The notes beneath the pieces were generated by a model. It worked only from the letters and a program-made list of their open reading frames with translations. It was not told the DNA's origin and made no database searches. Both the position numbers and the translations under genes were made by a program. From assembly GCF_000764305.2 (NCBI RefSeq), contig NW_025934876.1:186001-250000 (forward strand): DNA of 64,000 bases. The letters run 5' to 3'. Positions 35,601-39,827 of this stretch are shown one piece after another. Origin of the DNA: Hyalella azteca. Its lineage: Eukaryota > Arthropoda > Malacostraca > Amphipoda > Hyalellidae. Position 1 is the first letter of the stretch, and the number at the start of each line of letters is the position of its first letter.

Positions 35601-38384
35601 TTGAATTGTATTTAGTGGGAGCTGTAGTTCTCTATTGGTTATGGGTGAGAAGTCTACTGAGTGGAGTCGGGTAAGAAAGCCATTATTTTATGAGTGACTC
35701 AAGTTTGTGTGTTGTTGTTCACGCGGACCAGTAATTTACGAATGTGTTCGGTGTCGAAATGTTCGTTGTCTGTATCATTCTGTGGAACTAAGTCCTGCCC
35801 ATTTTTTTGTAAATCGGTCATTTTTGTTCGTGTGTGCAATGACTGTGTGAAAGTTATCATGCAGTTTGTATGGAATAAGCCGTTTGATTGCCTAAACAGC
35901 ACCAGAATAAATAATTGCTCTGTCTTTGTTGCAGCTATGAACGTTGTGATTGAATACCTTAAGCGTTGTGTTGCTGTCAGTGATGGAATGGTCGTCAGTA
36001 AGTTGTACGTAGGGGTCTATGTTTTGTCGAATGTTCGTTAGCGTAAATCTTTTTGTGACAGTGGTGAATATCGTGCTGTGTAGGGTTTCATCTTGGTAGT
36101 TGTTGTTATTGCGGGGTCTGTCAAATGCTGAGAAAGTGTCGTGAGGGGCAATATTTTTGTGAGCTCGTTGAATTTTGACAATCGGGTTTTAAGTGCGTAA
36201 CACACGAAACAGGGACTCCTCATATTGCCGGAGTGCGAAAACTCACAAAGCGGTGCGAGACTCCCTCCTCGACACTGCAAAGCTCGTTTCGTTGACGTGC
36301 CGTACTCTGACCAGCAAGGTGGAGATGGTGGCTTCCTTCTGGTCAGCAGGAATTTGCTCGCTCGCAATCATGTGTTGCACAATCCTGTCTACAATCTCTG
36401 CAAGATCTGTCTCTTCCATGTCAAAGATCACCGCGCCTTCATGAAATAGGAAAAGAAAACGATAAATTAATGATTTTATACTCATTTTCAGAAGATATCA
36501 AACATTGACTGATATCGTTTTATAAGCCAGACGAGTCTCAAGTTCATAAGTCGAAAGTAGACTCACCTTTATCAAGTGCCTTTCTGAGGGAGAAGATTGC
36601 GTGGAAGTTGAGGAAAGCGACGTGAGGCTTGCCCCAGCGGTCGCTATGTACGCCCTCTACGCTCTCCTCGTACTTGATCCAGCGAGCCGTCTGCCGCCAC
36701 TCCAGCCCCATGGTCGACTCCTTCAACTCGCATAACTCCACGAACATCTGAGTGCGGGGAGTCAGTAAAGTATAAATACATTGAATAACGATCATTGAAT
36801 ATAACGAACATAGAATAACGATCCAGCGAGCCGTCTGCCGCCACTCCAGCCCCATGGTCGACTCCTTCAACTCGCATAACTCCACGAATATCTGAGTGCG
36901 GGGAGTTAGTAATGTATAAATACATTGAATAACGATCATTGAATATAACGAACATAGAATAACGATCCAGCGAGCCGTCTGCCGCCACTCCAGCCCCATG
37001 CTAGACTCCTTCAACTCGCATAGTTCCACGAACATCTGAGTGCGGGGAGTTAGTAATGTATAAATACATTGAATAACGATCATTGAATATAACGAACATA
37101 AAATAACGATCCAGCGAGCCGTCTGCCGCCACTCCAGCCCCATGCTAGACTCCTTCAGCTCGCATAGCTCCACGAACATCTGAGTGCGGGGAGTTAGTAA
37201 TGTACATATAAATACATTGAATAACGATCATTGAATATAACGAACATAAAATAACGATCCAGTGAGCAGTCTGCCGCCACTCCAGCCCCATGGTCGACTC
37301 CTTCAACTCGCATAGCTCCACGAACATCTGAGTGCGATGCGTCATAAATGAAACTTTGAGAAGATGAAATGCAATGTACAAATACACTGCACAAATCCCC
37401 AGATCTATGTTCGTGAGACTTGTCCAATGTCGACTATTTTATTCCCTAATGACAAAACAAATACCCAAACAATGCGTCTGTGGTAACTGTGCCGTGCCTA
37501 ATCTACTAATCGAATTGTTTGAACGCTTACTAAACATCTTACGTAGGTAATACTTTAAAAATGCGGACGGATCATAATGTGGATCGATCGAATTTATCGT
37601 AGGGTAACTCGAAGTCAAGCATATATCTTTTGTTTCAATCTCGGAAATATTATTAGTAAACCAGAATATTTAAAACCAAGTTGTCATTAGACCATTAATA
37701 TTTGACTTTGTATGATCCAGACGGCAGACCTTGTAATACGCTGATTAAATAATACGATGTCTTATAACCTTGTTATACAGTACCTCGTAATACGATGCTG
37801 TTTCAGCAAAAGACCGAAGCAGGATAACTTAGCCTCAAGCAAACGAGAATGGAGTGGTTAAAAGGGATTACTTTTAGGGTGGGTTTTTAAGCGGCCAAAT
37901 TCGCTAAAGTACCAGCATGTGTCGAGCCACGTTACTTTGAAAAATGACATCCCAAGCAGAATATGTAAATAAGGCTGCTGAAATTGGAACATTCGTGAAG
38001 TCATCATTCATTAGTGGTCGTACACTCATTCGTTTTTCACTCCTTATCCATCATGTATAATTAATTAAAAGTATTTTCGAACCTCAACATCTCAAGATAC
38101 TCGCACATTGAAATTCTTACGTGTAGCAATTTACTTTTGCATTTTGCTTTTATCAATATAATTACTGCACTGCCAATCAAATGAGCGTAAATAAATACCG
38201 CTTTGAAATGCATGAATCACACCACTCACAGGGCGGGGCTCGTGGTCGTAGCTTTTCTTCATAGCGGCGGCGGGCATCTAGAACTGATCTGACAGAACTC
38301 GTCCACTCTCAGGCCACCGCTGCCACCGACGGCCTCTGCGGTGCTATATCTGGCCGGAGACGAACGTATAGGGGAATCTTTGAC
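2923..38384 (-). CDS. SLC4-family Cl-/HCO3- anion exchanger, AE2-like (15 coding exons, 3' end outside window)
   Basis: The gene is read from high to low coordinates. Joining the 15 exons listed separately gives 830 in-frame residues with compatible phases at all 14 junctions. Residues 1-345 form the cytosolic Band 3-type domain, with the motifs EWRQTARWIKYEE, RWGKPHVAFL, MDYYEVGRSISTLMSD and INEFLNASLVLPP. Residues from about 385 form the membrane domain, with LAPAITFGG, GGQPLLIIGATGPL, FIYEAMEKL, PNTALLSL and RRSLGDFGVPIAI. The MDYxE-GRSISTLMSD block and the GDFGVPIA/RGWIINP blocks match electroneutral AE1-3 exchangers better than the Na+-bicarbonate cotransporters. Family knowledge: AE proteins swap chloride for bicarbonate across the plasma membrane and regulate cell pH and volume. 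The resolved N-terminus is short, like AE1, so longer isoforms from upstream exons are possible. About the last 200 or more residues are missing to the left. No frameshift or stop was found in the assembled frame. Confidence 0.93.
3209..3300 (-). CDS. Exchanger exon 14
   Basis: 92 bp. Acceptor ATTTCTCCAG|ACTGCT at 3300, donor ATTGCGG|GTGAGA after 3209. Phase 2 in, phase 1 out. It encodes LLISKPERNLKKGYSFHWDI and VVVTICNVIAG, matching AE TLIISKKER-LQKGSGFHLDLLL. Confidence 0.93.
3565..4860 (+). pseudogene. CR1-like LINE reverse transcriptase, degenerate copy
   Basis: Several frames carry pieces of one reverse transcriptase in order: EVMYLDFARAFD, GVPQGSVLGL, INDLSEAVSS, a YxDD-box equivalent reading HVDDTK, and the C-terminal block equivalent to RRTIPG and NSLPDDI. 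Stops and frameshifts separate them. Bases 3821-3910 and 3911-4000 are a 90-bp tandem duplication (in frame, 3752-4069) that repeats the region around the catalytic box. Inactive. It lies in an exchanger intron on the opposite strand. Confidence 0.85.
4861..5678. other. Intronic sequence with one unassigned open frame
   Basis: A 137-codon open frame on the minus strand (5059-5472) begins MTSNYSKVWNRNKYLGVSF. It is Ser-rich with no domain I recognise. KYLGV recalls a motif common in non-LTR reverse transcriptases, but that is too little for a call. It is in the exchanger's orientation, but no splice phase or homology links it to the gene. Confidence 0.3.
5679..5935 (-). CDS. Exchanger exon 13
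   Basis: 257 bp. Acceptor TTGATGCAG|ATTCGT at 5935, donor CAGCCA|GTGAGT after 5679. Phase 0 in, phase 2 out. It encodes IRRSLGDFGVPIAIVSMVLV, DYFIKYTYTDKLTMPPGI, RGWIINPFGEHKPIPIWVI and LIFTLIFIEANIS. The Glu in LIFIEANIS aligns with the AE1 glutamate (E681) that lies in the transport path. Confidence 0.96.
6716..7110. repeat. Diverged copy of TTAA-element family, left part
   Basis: It aligns collinearly with 21764-22200. Shared words include ATCTAGCGACT, the CGAGACA-AT-ATTC-ATT-GTAA block, and the CCTTCC poly-pyrimidine stretch. Identity is modest. The matching right part appears 2.3 kb away at 9450-9765. Confidence 0.6.
7111..9449. other. Intronic sequence, no supported gene
   Basis: No exon is recognised. 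A GC-richer patch at about 9020-9310 has open frames on both strands (8843-9196 minus, 9028-9279 plus) with no family resemblance. From 8520 to 8920 the sequence is rich in imperfect TGTTGAATATT / GTGAATGTTG words, a degenerate low-complexity repeat. This block may be a later insertion separating the two halves of the diverged element. Confidence 0.4.
9450..9765. repeat. Diverged copy of TTAA-element family, right part
   Basis: It aligns with about 22340-22960. Both have TTGCATT/TTGTATT-AGGTACCA, then AACTGC-TTAC-CAAAAACTA, then GACGCGCCTTTTC-CAGCTA. Only one of the three ~178-bp units of the 22.5-kb copy is present here. Confidence 0.6.
10248..10494 (-). CDS. Exchanger exon 12
   Basis: 247 bp. 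Acceptor TTAACGCAG|GTTCGC at 10494, donor CGTCCG|GTAAGC after 10248. Phase 2 in, phase 0 out. It begins with a Met- and Asp-rich loop with two NMT sequons, then PPQPNTALLSLLLMFCTFII and LKKFRNSKYLGRP, matching AE (GQPNTALLSLVLMAGTFFIA, LRKFKNS-FFPGR). Confidence 0.94.
10914..11000 (-). CDS. Exchanger exon 11 (symmetric, extracellular loop)
   Basis: 87 bp. Acceptor GGCTGCCAG|TTCTTC at 11000, donor GTACAT|GTAACT after 10914. Phase 2 in and out, so skipping it keeps the frame. It encodes SSLITTMMPGMSEVVELG, an NMT glycosylation sequon and SDREAYM. It has no strong homology itself and is placed by phase fit and by lying in the third extracellular loop, which varies across the family. Confidence 0.78.
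11001..12225. other. Intron 10, nothing recognised
   Basis: AT-rich intron between exchanger exons 10 and 11. No transposon ends, tandem arrays or additional exons were seen. The 12049-12294 plus-strand frame is a shadow of exon 10. Confidence 0.5.
12226..12485 (-). CDS. Exchanger exon 10
   Basis: 260 bp. Acceptor TTCTCACAG|TTGGCA at 12485, donor GACCAT|GTGAGT after 12226. Phase 0 in, phase 2 out. It encodes FLVMRTWISIWQTVFVIII, SAVEGVTVVKYITRFVEEIY and FIYEAMEKLVYIFIAHPL, equivalent to the AE block YLVGRVWIGFW through RFTQEIFAFLISLIFIYE and F-EHPL. The reading continues into the large extracellular loop. Confidence 0.95.
13183..14185 (-). mobile_element. hAT-superfamily element with perfect 8-bp target duplication
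   Basis: Both ends read TAGAGATGC inward (13183 and 14185), followed by long A/T homopolymer blocks (AAAAAAAACGTTTT). The flanks are CTTGGGTG at 13175-13182 and again at 14186-14193, an exact 8-bp target duplication as hAT elements make. The interior holds the C-terminal remnant of a hAT transposase, so this is an internally deleted member. It lies in the intron between exchanger exons 9 and 10. Confidence 0.93.
13414..13659 (-). pseudogene. hAT transposase C-terminal dimerisation domain, remnant
   Basis: 81 codons containing LSKIASQILNLPPTSAAVER, then LFSRHSHVHSAKRNRLTAER and LVYIGHNLQL. This is the hAT dimerisation signature (LA..AL.IP.TSA.VER.FS......R..L.......L....N). The catalytic and zinc-finger parts are absent. 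The ends of the host element are given in the separate mobile-element entry. Confidence 0.9.
14186..14792. other. Intron 9 sequence, nothing recognised
   Basis: Intronic DNA between the hAT target duplication and exchanger exon 9. No coding or repeat structure seen. Confidence 0.5.
14793..14941 (-). CDS. Exchanger exon 9
   Basis: 149 bp. Acceptor TTTATAACAG|CTCTCAAG at 14941, donor TATTCG|GTAACG after 14793. Phase 1 in, phase 0 out. It encodes LKTNKKIGVGETLISTCIGG, AIISLFGGQPLLIIGATGPL and MVFDMALYS, matching the AE segments GVSEL and AQPLLVIGFSGPLLVFEEA. The intron before it is 308 bp. Confidence 0.94.
15250..15501 (-). CDS. Exchanger exon 8 (entry into membrane domain)
   Basis: 252 bp. 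Acceptor AACTTTGCAG|AAGTG at 15501, donor TTATATG|GTGGGT after 15250. Phase 1 in and out. It encodes PMKRVGKPFYGVYMDIKSR, LPFYLSDFKDGLSLQVLAAS and IFILFASLAPAITFGGLY. This matches [34 protein letters not shown] and the first membrane helix of the HCO3_cotransp domain. Confidence 0.94.
15656..15848 (-). CDS. Exchanger exon 7
   Basis: 193 bp. Acceptor TTATTTCCAG|GTTGCA at 15848, donor GCCTC|GTCAGT after 15656. Phase 0 in, phase 1 out. It encodes VAYRSHSRSQLLSAINEFL, SLVLPPADW and a basic stretch IMMKRKLTLRRKRLAAEP, corresponding to the AE sequence from AAYxAxxRxDLLxAINxFLDCSVVLPP to the QRQMLKKREEQ-type linker. Confidence 0.93.
15849..19201. other. Intron 6 of the exchanger, no supported gene
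   Basis: Minus-strand intron of 3.35 kb. A 113-codon plus-strand frame (16083-16424) is Arg/Asn-rich in its second half and matches no family I know. At 17640-18960 the base composition is more GC-rich. It includes two diverged copies of a block starting TTTTGGAACAGAACT (18063 and 18170), about 107 bp apart, which suggests an old transposon, but no ends were found. Confidence 0.4.
19202..19318 (-). CDS. Exchanger exon 6
   Basis: 117 bp (39 codons), phase 0 on both sides. Acceptor TTCGCCAG|GTTCC at 19318. It encodes VPLPVRFIFVLLGPFHGEM and DYYEVGRSISTLMSDQHFCE, a very close match to AE2-type exchangers. The donor is GAG|GTTCGT, with weak +3 to +5 bases. A better-looking donor four bases earlier (TTTCT|GTGAGG) breaks the frame and the homology. 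Confidence 0.92.
19789..19968 (-). CDS. Exchanger exon 5
   Basis: 180 bp, phase 0 on both sides. Acceptor TTGACAACAG|CCTGAG at 19968, donor GTTGAG|GTGAGA after 19789. It encodes LMKKLKEGTEATAVLVGAVD followed by FLKSPSIVFVRLAESV, matching the AE block K-IPE-AEATVVLVG-VEFLEQPTMAFVRL. The intron before it is 14.2 kb and a DNA transposon ends only 30 bp upstream of the acceptor. Confidence 0.94.
20419..20540 (+). pseudogene. Possible MADF/Myb-like DNA-binding remnant inside TIR element
   Basis: One frame reads DIEQKREAWKVLAEEFKMTP then EKKTKKKIQNMVSKTRK, a Trp plus basic-helix pattern like the MADF or Myb/SANT domains that accompany some DNA transposons. It is only about 40 residues with no start codon or second domain. 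The assignment is tentative. Confidence 0.3.
20790..21057. repeat. 79-bp tandem repeat (about 3.3 units) made of transposon terminal repeat
   Basis: Units begin at 20790, 20869 and 20948 with CC(C/T)TATTTAGCAT, followed by a diverged last unit that ends at the element terminus. Each unit contains GTAGTGTTCC, GCACTA-GGCTTGTAGTGCG and TAGTGCTACTTC-TAGTGCTAGTG, the same sequence as the terminal inverted repeat. The tandem expansion has therefore amplified the transposon end itself. Confidence 0.9.
21764..22990. mobile_element. TTAA-target MITE nested in the hAT element
   Basis: The ends are AGGGACCGGCTACC and GTAGCCGGTCCCC, flanked by TTAA at 21760-21763 and 22991-22994. The matching hAT copy at 39346-39819 lacks the insert and reads GATTTTACCTAATAGTATT across the same point, which is the empty site. 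The TTAA target suggests a piggyBac-like transposase in trans; no transposase is encoded. Diverged pieces of the same family are at 6716-7110 and 9450-9765. Confidence 0.88.
22490..22935. repeat. ~178-bp tandem units (three) inside the TTAA element
   Basis: Three successive units share a block running from ACTGCATTACGCAAAAA-TATTG through AGTAGCTTTG-T-ACGCGTCT to TTGTAGCTTTCAAACGAGTG. The ACGCGTCT/ACGCGCC landmark falls at about 22550, 22727 and 22908. The third unit is most diverged and runs into the right TIR. Confidence 0.8.
23184..23371. repeat. Long hairpin inside the hAT element
   Basis: The CCTTCCCTACATGGATGT block and the following TTTAATCTACCAATCT block (23216-23252) are matched in reverse complement at 23322-23358. 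Outer arms CAGTTATTTTTAC and GTAAAAATAACTG also pair. The loop is about 60 bp. This segment is missing from the 39.3-kb relative. Confidence 0.85.
24071..24697 (+). pseudogene. 5'-truncated CR1-like LINE insertion with 18-bp target duplication
   Basis: It covers the C-terminal end of the reverse-transcriptase ORF, in two overlapping frames: NVVWSPRFEKDRNLIENVQR, ATRIIPGLKGKSYEERLKIM, RRLRGDLIEVYS, then FFSLRITDMWNSLPDDIVGT. A short 3' UTR follows (AAGAATCGGCGGCAGGCC...GGCCTACGC), ending in TATGTTATGTTATG repeats. The flank GCGACTTGTACAGCATTG (24053-24070) recurs at 24698-24715 with one mismatch. This is a textbook target-primed insertion with 5' truncation, and it fixes the 3' end of the family. 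Confidence 0.92.
24716..25009. other. No gene seen
   Basis: A 67-codon minus frame (24690-24893) has no family resemblance. Plain intronic DNA of exchanger intron 4. Confidence 0.4.
25010..25360 (-). pseudogene. CR1-like LINE 3' fragment, inverted
   Basis: Read on the minus strand, this gives the same C-terminal LINE block as 24180-24480 (GLNGKYYEEKLK, CRH, YKYPHGSYEVSEGSLEF, RQHFFSLPVTRHVEEPLS-like) with stops. It lies tail-to-tail with the 24071-24697 copy and head-to-head with the next LINE. Confidence 0.8.
25440..26901 (+). pseudogene. CR1-like LINE, long degenerate copy (first part)
   Basis: In order on the plus strand: end of the endonuclease region (PNILDLVITSKESMLDEL), the linker (KEAYKRYSRTRSDADYNLYA, then RNQAKKFCRAAVNNFEKILPK), the RT entry (VRLVSSKLKDFEIPLKV), QHGFIAGRSCTTNLLSTLID and YLDFDKT, and NDLPEVVSSVCYMFADGIK in place of FADDxK. 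Frames change several times. The copy stops at 26901, where unrelated DNA begins, and resumes at 27603. Confidence 0.87.
26902..27602. other. Foreign ~700-bp block inside the LINE, probable assembly chimera
   Basis: The LINE frame stops after SNKAQ and resumes at WQLRFNVDKY; intact relatives have only about 45 bp here. The block starts with two copies of a 74-bp direct repeat (26910-26983 and 26984-27057), contains a perfect mate-pair adapter (27093-27130), and continues with about 470 bp of more GC-rich DNA unlike any other part of the window. No coding region is recognised. Confidence 0.8.
27093..27130. other. Nextera mate-pair junction adapter (two Tn5 mosaic ends)
   Basis: The sequence is CTGTCTCTTATACACATCT followed directly by its reverse complement AGATGTGTATAAGAGACAG. 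That is exactly the circularisation junction left by Nextera mate-pair libraries. The 19-bp mosaic end is a synthetic hyperactive Tn5 sequence, so it is not expected in an animal genome. Confidence 0.97.
27603..28335 (+). pseudogene. CR1-like LINE, long degenerate copy (second part)
   Basis: It resumes with QLRFNVDKYKVLHL, MIEKSSVEKDLGVYVDKE, SKHVKTQANKSNYFLGLI, a duplicated RRGLIRR, FEFLDAEAMKQLFVAVVRPN, then the RATRIIPGLKGKSYEE and NSLPD blocks in shifted frames. It stops at AMEKYM near 28335, before the 3' UTR, where an inverted LINE fragment begins. Confidence 0.87.
28336..28894 (-). pseudogene. CR1-like LINE RT fragment, minus strand (distal half)
   Basis: On the minus strand this gives SIPAIEESPMCLKLTSFE, LHVEEVLKRLVALNSNK, PDCFHKRLLERISNGPD and QHGFIAGRSCTTNILSIL, the RT entry of the same family. 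Its 5' continuation is at 29720-30440, separated by the R1 insertion. At about 28336 it abuts the plus-strand copy head-on. Confidence 0.87.
28895..29719 (+). mobile_element. Repeat family R1, copy B, inserted into a LINE with ATAC duplication
   Basis: Removing this block restores the LINE reading CTGGAATACTGTT across the join, with ATAC at both edges (28891-28894 and 29720-29723). The start TTGAATAAAG is the same as in copy A at 1050. No TIR and no protein were found. A TA microsatellite lies at 29671-29696. A 4-bp duplication with non-inverted ends fits a solo LTR or an unclassified element; the ends are not TG...CA. Confidence 0.78.
29720..30440 (-). pseudogene. CR1-like LINE fragment, minus strand (proximal half)
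   Basis: On the minus strand, in order: YRGEQNPNILDLVYTSDESM, LDELRKEATLGNSHQQLL (end of endonuclease), CNLYTRAQNHAKKSV-like linker, AKNEKNKPEAIFAS-like residues, SKCKTTDATSDLIVD, and NVVNQFFCRVFTNEDLNS. It continues at 28894 after the R1 insertion. Confidence 0.85.
30749..31513. mobile_element. Probable TIR DNA transposon, non-autonomous
   Basis: The left end is GCCGGATTATCAAAATTTCG and the right end, read inward, is GCCGAATCATCGAAACATCG. Inner parts carry AAGTTACGTGTTGC and its complement in both arms, and GTGCGTA / TTACGCAC words recur. The core is AT-rich and non-coding. No convincing target duplication was found, so the family is open. Confidence 0.65.
31738..31890 (-). repeat. SINE 3' fragment sharing a tail with the LINE
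   Basis: On the minus strand it contains CAGTGAGTGAGTCGCGTGCT, the CAAAATGCTGTGATTGTATTG block and TTAAGAATCGACGACAGG, then CCTGCGGCC. It matches the 3' half of the full SINE at 32210-32438. Confidence 0.75.
32210..32438 (-). repeat. tRNA-derived SINE with two tRNA-like modules
   Basis: Minus strand: the head GGCGGCCCAGTGGTTAAAGT and the B box GGGTTCGATCCCAGC (plus strand 32369-32380) form the first tRNA-like part. A second has GGCCGGGCGGTTAAGCACAG and GCGAGTTCGAGACCTC. The 3' part ends TTAAGAATCGGCGACAGGCC. Flanks show a possible imperfect duplication (ACGCTATTTT against CCGCTATTAT). Not a functional tRNA: the anticodon arm and acceptor pairing are not intact. The 3' tail resembles the local LINE tail. 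Confidence 0.82.
32439..34212. other. Intron 4 sequence, nothing recognised
   Basis: No exon or transposon terminus found. At 33420-33500 there is a short direct repeat of GGAAAAGGAACGGA. Open frames at 33397-33657 and 33815-34009 (plus) have no recognisable domain. Confidence 0.4.
34213..34327 (-). CDS. Exchanger exon 4
   Basis: 115 bp. Acceptor TTATTTTACAG|TGACGC at 34327, donor GCCCC|GTAAGG after 34213. Phase 2 in, phase 0 out. It encodes DADGNLITLSSVVDSG and SIRRSIKKARP, a Ser/basic linker that is poorly conserved in the family. Assignment rests on splice sites, phase fit and position between conserved exons. Confidence 0.82.
35540..36060 (-). pseudogene. Jockey-like LINE RT fragment, highly degenerate
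   Basis: It aligns with 60460-60800 on the same strand: the GATGCCT-TGG-ACCA and GGAG-GTAGTT / GTGGAGT-GGTAA-AAAGCCA blocks and the TCTTCGTTGTCTGCATCA-type block occur in the same order. In the better copy this encodes the KLKKKxAxGxDGI region of an RT. Here it is too decayed for a frame. It lies in the intron between exchanger exons 3 and 4. Confidence 0.55.
36247..36436 (-). CDS. Exchanger exon 3
   Basis: 190 bp. Acceptor TTCATGAAG|GCGCGG at 36436, donor CGCTTT|GTGAGT after 36247. Phase 1 in, phase 2 out. It encodes AVIFDMEETDLAEIVDRIVQ, then SEQIPADQKEATISTLLVRV, matching the AE block around LLDLxxxxLPGIAHxVVExMIxSDQI. Confidence 0.92.
36567..36747 (-). CDS. Exchanger exon 2 (start of Band 3 cytosolic domain)
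   Basis: 181 bp. Acceptor CGCACTCAG|ATGTTC at 36747, donor GATAAAG|GTGAGT after 36567, ending in phase 1. It encodes MFVELCELKE, EWRQTARWIKYEES and RWGKPHVAFLNFH, the classic opening of the SLC4 N-terminal domain. Its first 72 bp and its acceptor are repeated four more times upstream (see the array 36676-37331). Only this copy continues past TARWI into the rest of the exon. Confidence 0.93.
36676..37331 (-). repeat. Tandem array of 144-bp units carrying exon 2 acceptor plus first 72 bp of exon 2
   Basis: Five copies of the 72-bp exon start are seen at 36676-36747 (functional exon), 36820-36891, 36964-37035, 37108-37179 and 37256-37327. Spacing is 144, 144, 144 and 148 bp. Each copy has the acceptor GCACTCAG or ATATT/ATGTT equivalents, MFVEL(or IFVEL)CELKES and EWRQTARWI, and then breaks off after GATC into intron-like DNA (GTTATTCTATGTTCG...). 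The 144-bp period is a multiple of three, so four copies form one 211-codon open frame (36544-37179). The outermost copy is offset by 4 bp and has different upstream flank, so it probably marks the original acceptor. Substitutions between copies are few (T/S, R/H, M/I). Confidence 0.9.
37332..38229. other. Intron 1, no gene seen
   Basis: This lies between exchanger exon 1 and the exon 2 array. It contains an unusual density of AATACG-T / TTGTAATACG words near 37740-37800, but no defined repeat. Confidence 0.4.
38230..38384 (-). CDS. Exchanger exon 1: 5' UTR and start codon
   Basis: The acceptor TTTTCAG|GTCAAAG sits at 38384 and the donor CCCT|GTGAGT after 38230. The ATG at 38277 opens a 16-codon piece, MPAAAMKKSYDHEPRP, which joins in phase 0 to exon 2. 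The DHEPRP-MFVEL join resembles the PH-x-x-FVELNEL region of AE proteins. A TAG directly upstream in the same frame makes this ATG the start for a transcript using the 38384 acceptor. That acceptor implies a non-coding exon further right. An alternative acceptor, TTCTAG|ATG, would skip the stop and allow a longer N-terminus. Confidence 0.75.
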
Positions 38385-39337
38385 CTGAAAACAAAGAAGT
38401 ATTATTTTGTTGGTATGTAAAAGGTGGTACTTCTATTTAATAATTCATTTTATTCGCACCAAATTCGTTTGTCAAGACGGTTATTTGGACCAATTAATTT
38501 TTATGATATTCTGGTATTCATTGTGATTTGGGAAAAGGTATTTCTATGTCTTAAGCAGTTCAACATACTTGGTAGAATTTGTCATATCCATTTTAATTTT
38601 CAACGGAGCGAGATCTATATACAAAATTTATCCAGCACCTCATCTGCTTAAATAAGGACTATTGACAAATATTGCTGAGTATACTTTATCCACGACTAGT
38701 TGCAATATGCACCAGTGCTTAATTCGTTAAACAATGTTATTTATTGACATATAGGCAATTTTTTCTCGAATGTCCTAGAAGTGTCCCTTCAGCAGGAAAC
38801 GTACTAAGAAAAGCATGCGAATCATGCATTGAGGTCAAGTAGTAACTCAGACAACCTCACGGGTTGGTTTGCTACTCTGTCACCTCTGTAAACTTCAACC
38901 CTTAATTATTCAAACTTGATCAGAAAGGCCAGAGGCGGAGTCTATATATAGTCCTTGCATGGGTTTCTCGACGCTCCTTCAATACTTATTCTACAAATCA
39001 ATTCGCGAGCGTCGATTACACCCTTTTAATCCTGATTATTAATATTAAATGCAGGTGTAAATAACAATTTGGAACTCTTCTTCTTGCCAGGTATTGAGCG
39101 TCGATAACACTTTTAAAACCGTATTATCAGACGCTATATGTCAGACGCTGAGTTTTAACCCCCGGTCATGCCAGATCGATGGCGAACGTCAATTACACTT
39201 TGTTAAACCTTTTTCATGTCACATGGTGAGAGATGATTATCATATTTTCAACCTTTATTTATGTCAAATGGTCAGCGTCGAATCGATAACACATTTGTAA
39301 CCCTTGCTATAATGTCAGAGGGTGAAAGCAGATATGA
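38385..39337. other. Region upstream of exchanger exon 1, no exon assigned
   Basis: The next upstream (non-coding) exon of the exchanger should be here or further right. I see no candidate strong enough to mark. At 39000-39320 there are repeated GCGTCGATAACAC / CAGACGCTGA words spaced irregularly. Confidence 0.35.
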
Positions 39338-39345
39338 CCTTTTTG

Positions 39346-39819
39346 CAGCGGTTGGCTGTAGCGCGCTACATGTAGCGGTAGCGGCGCTATATTTAAAGCA
39401 ATGTTGCGGTAGCGGTAGCACCCGCTACATATTTAAGTAGCGATACGAGGTTTTGCCGCTACAGCGCTGCCGCTACAGCGCTACCGCTACATTTATAGAT
39501 AAAGACTTTAGATTTTACCTAATAGTATTAAATATTATTTAAAAACCAGCATGATACATACACAATATAAATTACAGAATAAAACTGTGATTTCGGTGTA
39601 ATGTTGTCAACCTCAGCCTGTTACTAGTGTCAACATGTTAGTTGTTACCCGAGGTTGGCAGTAGCGCGCTACATGTAGCGGCCGCTACATTTTCAGTAGC
39701 GGTAGCGGTGGCGGCGCTACATTTAAAGCAATGTAGCGGTAGCGCCCACTACTATATTTAGAGCATGTAGCGGTAGTGGTAGCGGCCGATACATTACAAA
39801 GTAGCGCTGCCCAGCTCTG
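39346..39819. mobile_element. GTAGCG hAT-like element, short composite copy (8-bp TSD)
   Basis: The left end is CAGCGGTTGGCTGTAGCGCG and the right end CTGCCCAGCTCTG. The target duplication CCTTTTTG is exact at 39338-39345 and 39820-39827. Bases 39518-39645 match 22991-23118 but without the TTAA element. At 39653 a second left-end sequence (GAGGTTGGCAGTAGCGCGCT) begins, so the copy is a fusion or nested deletion product. Confidence 0.9.
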
Positions 39820-39827
39820 CCTTTTTG

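Noticed and set aside
36676..37331. CRISPR-like array (regular repeats)
   Set aside because: Units are 144 bp with almost identical spacers and contain coding exon sequence; the genome is eukaryotic.
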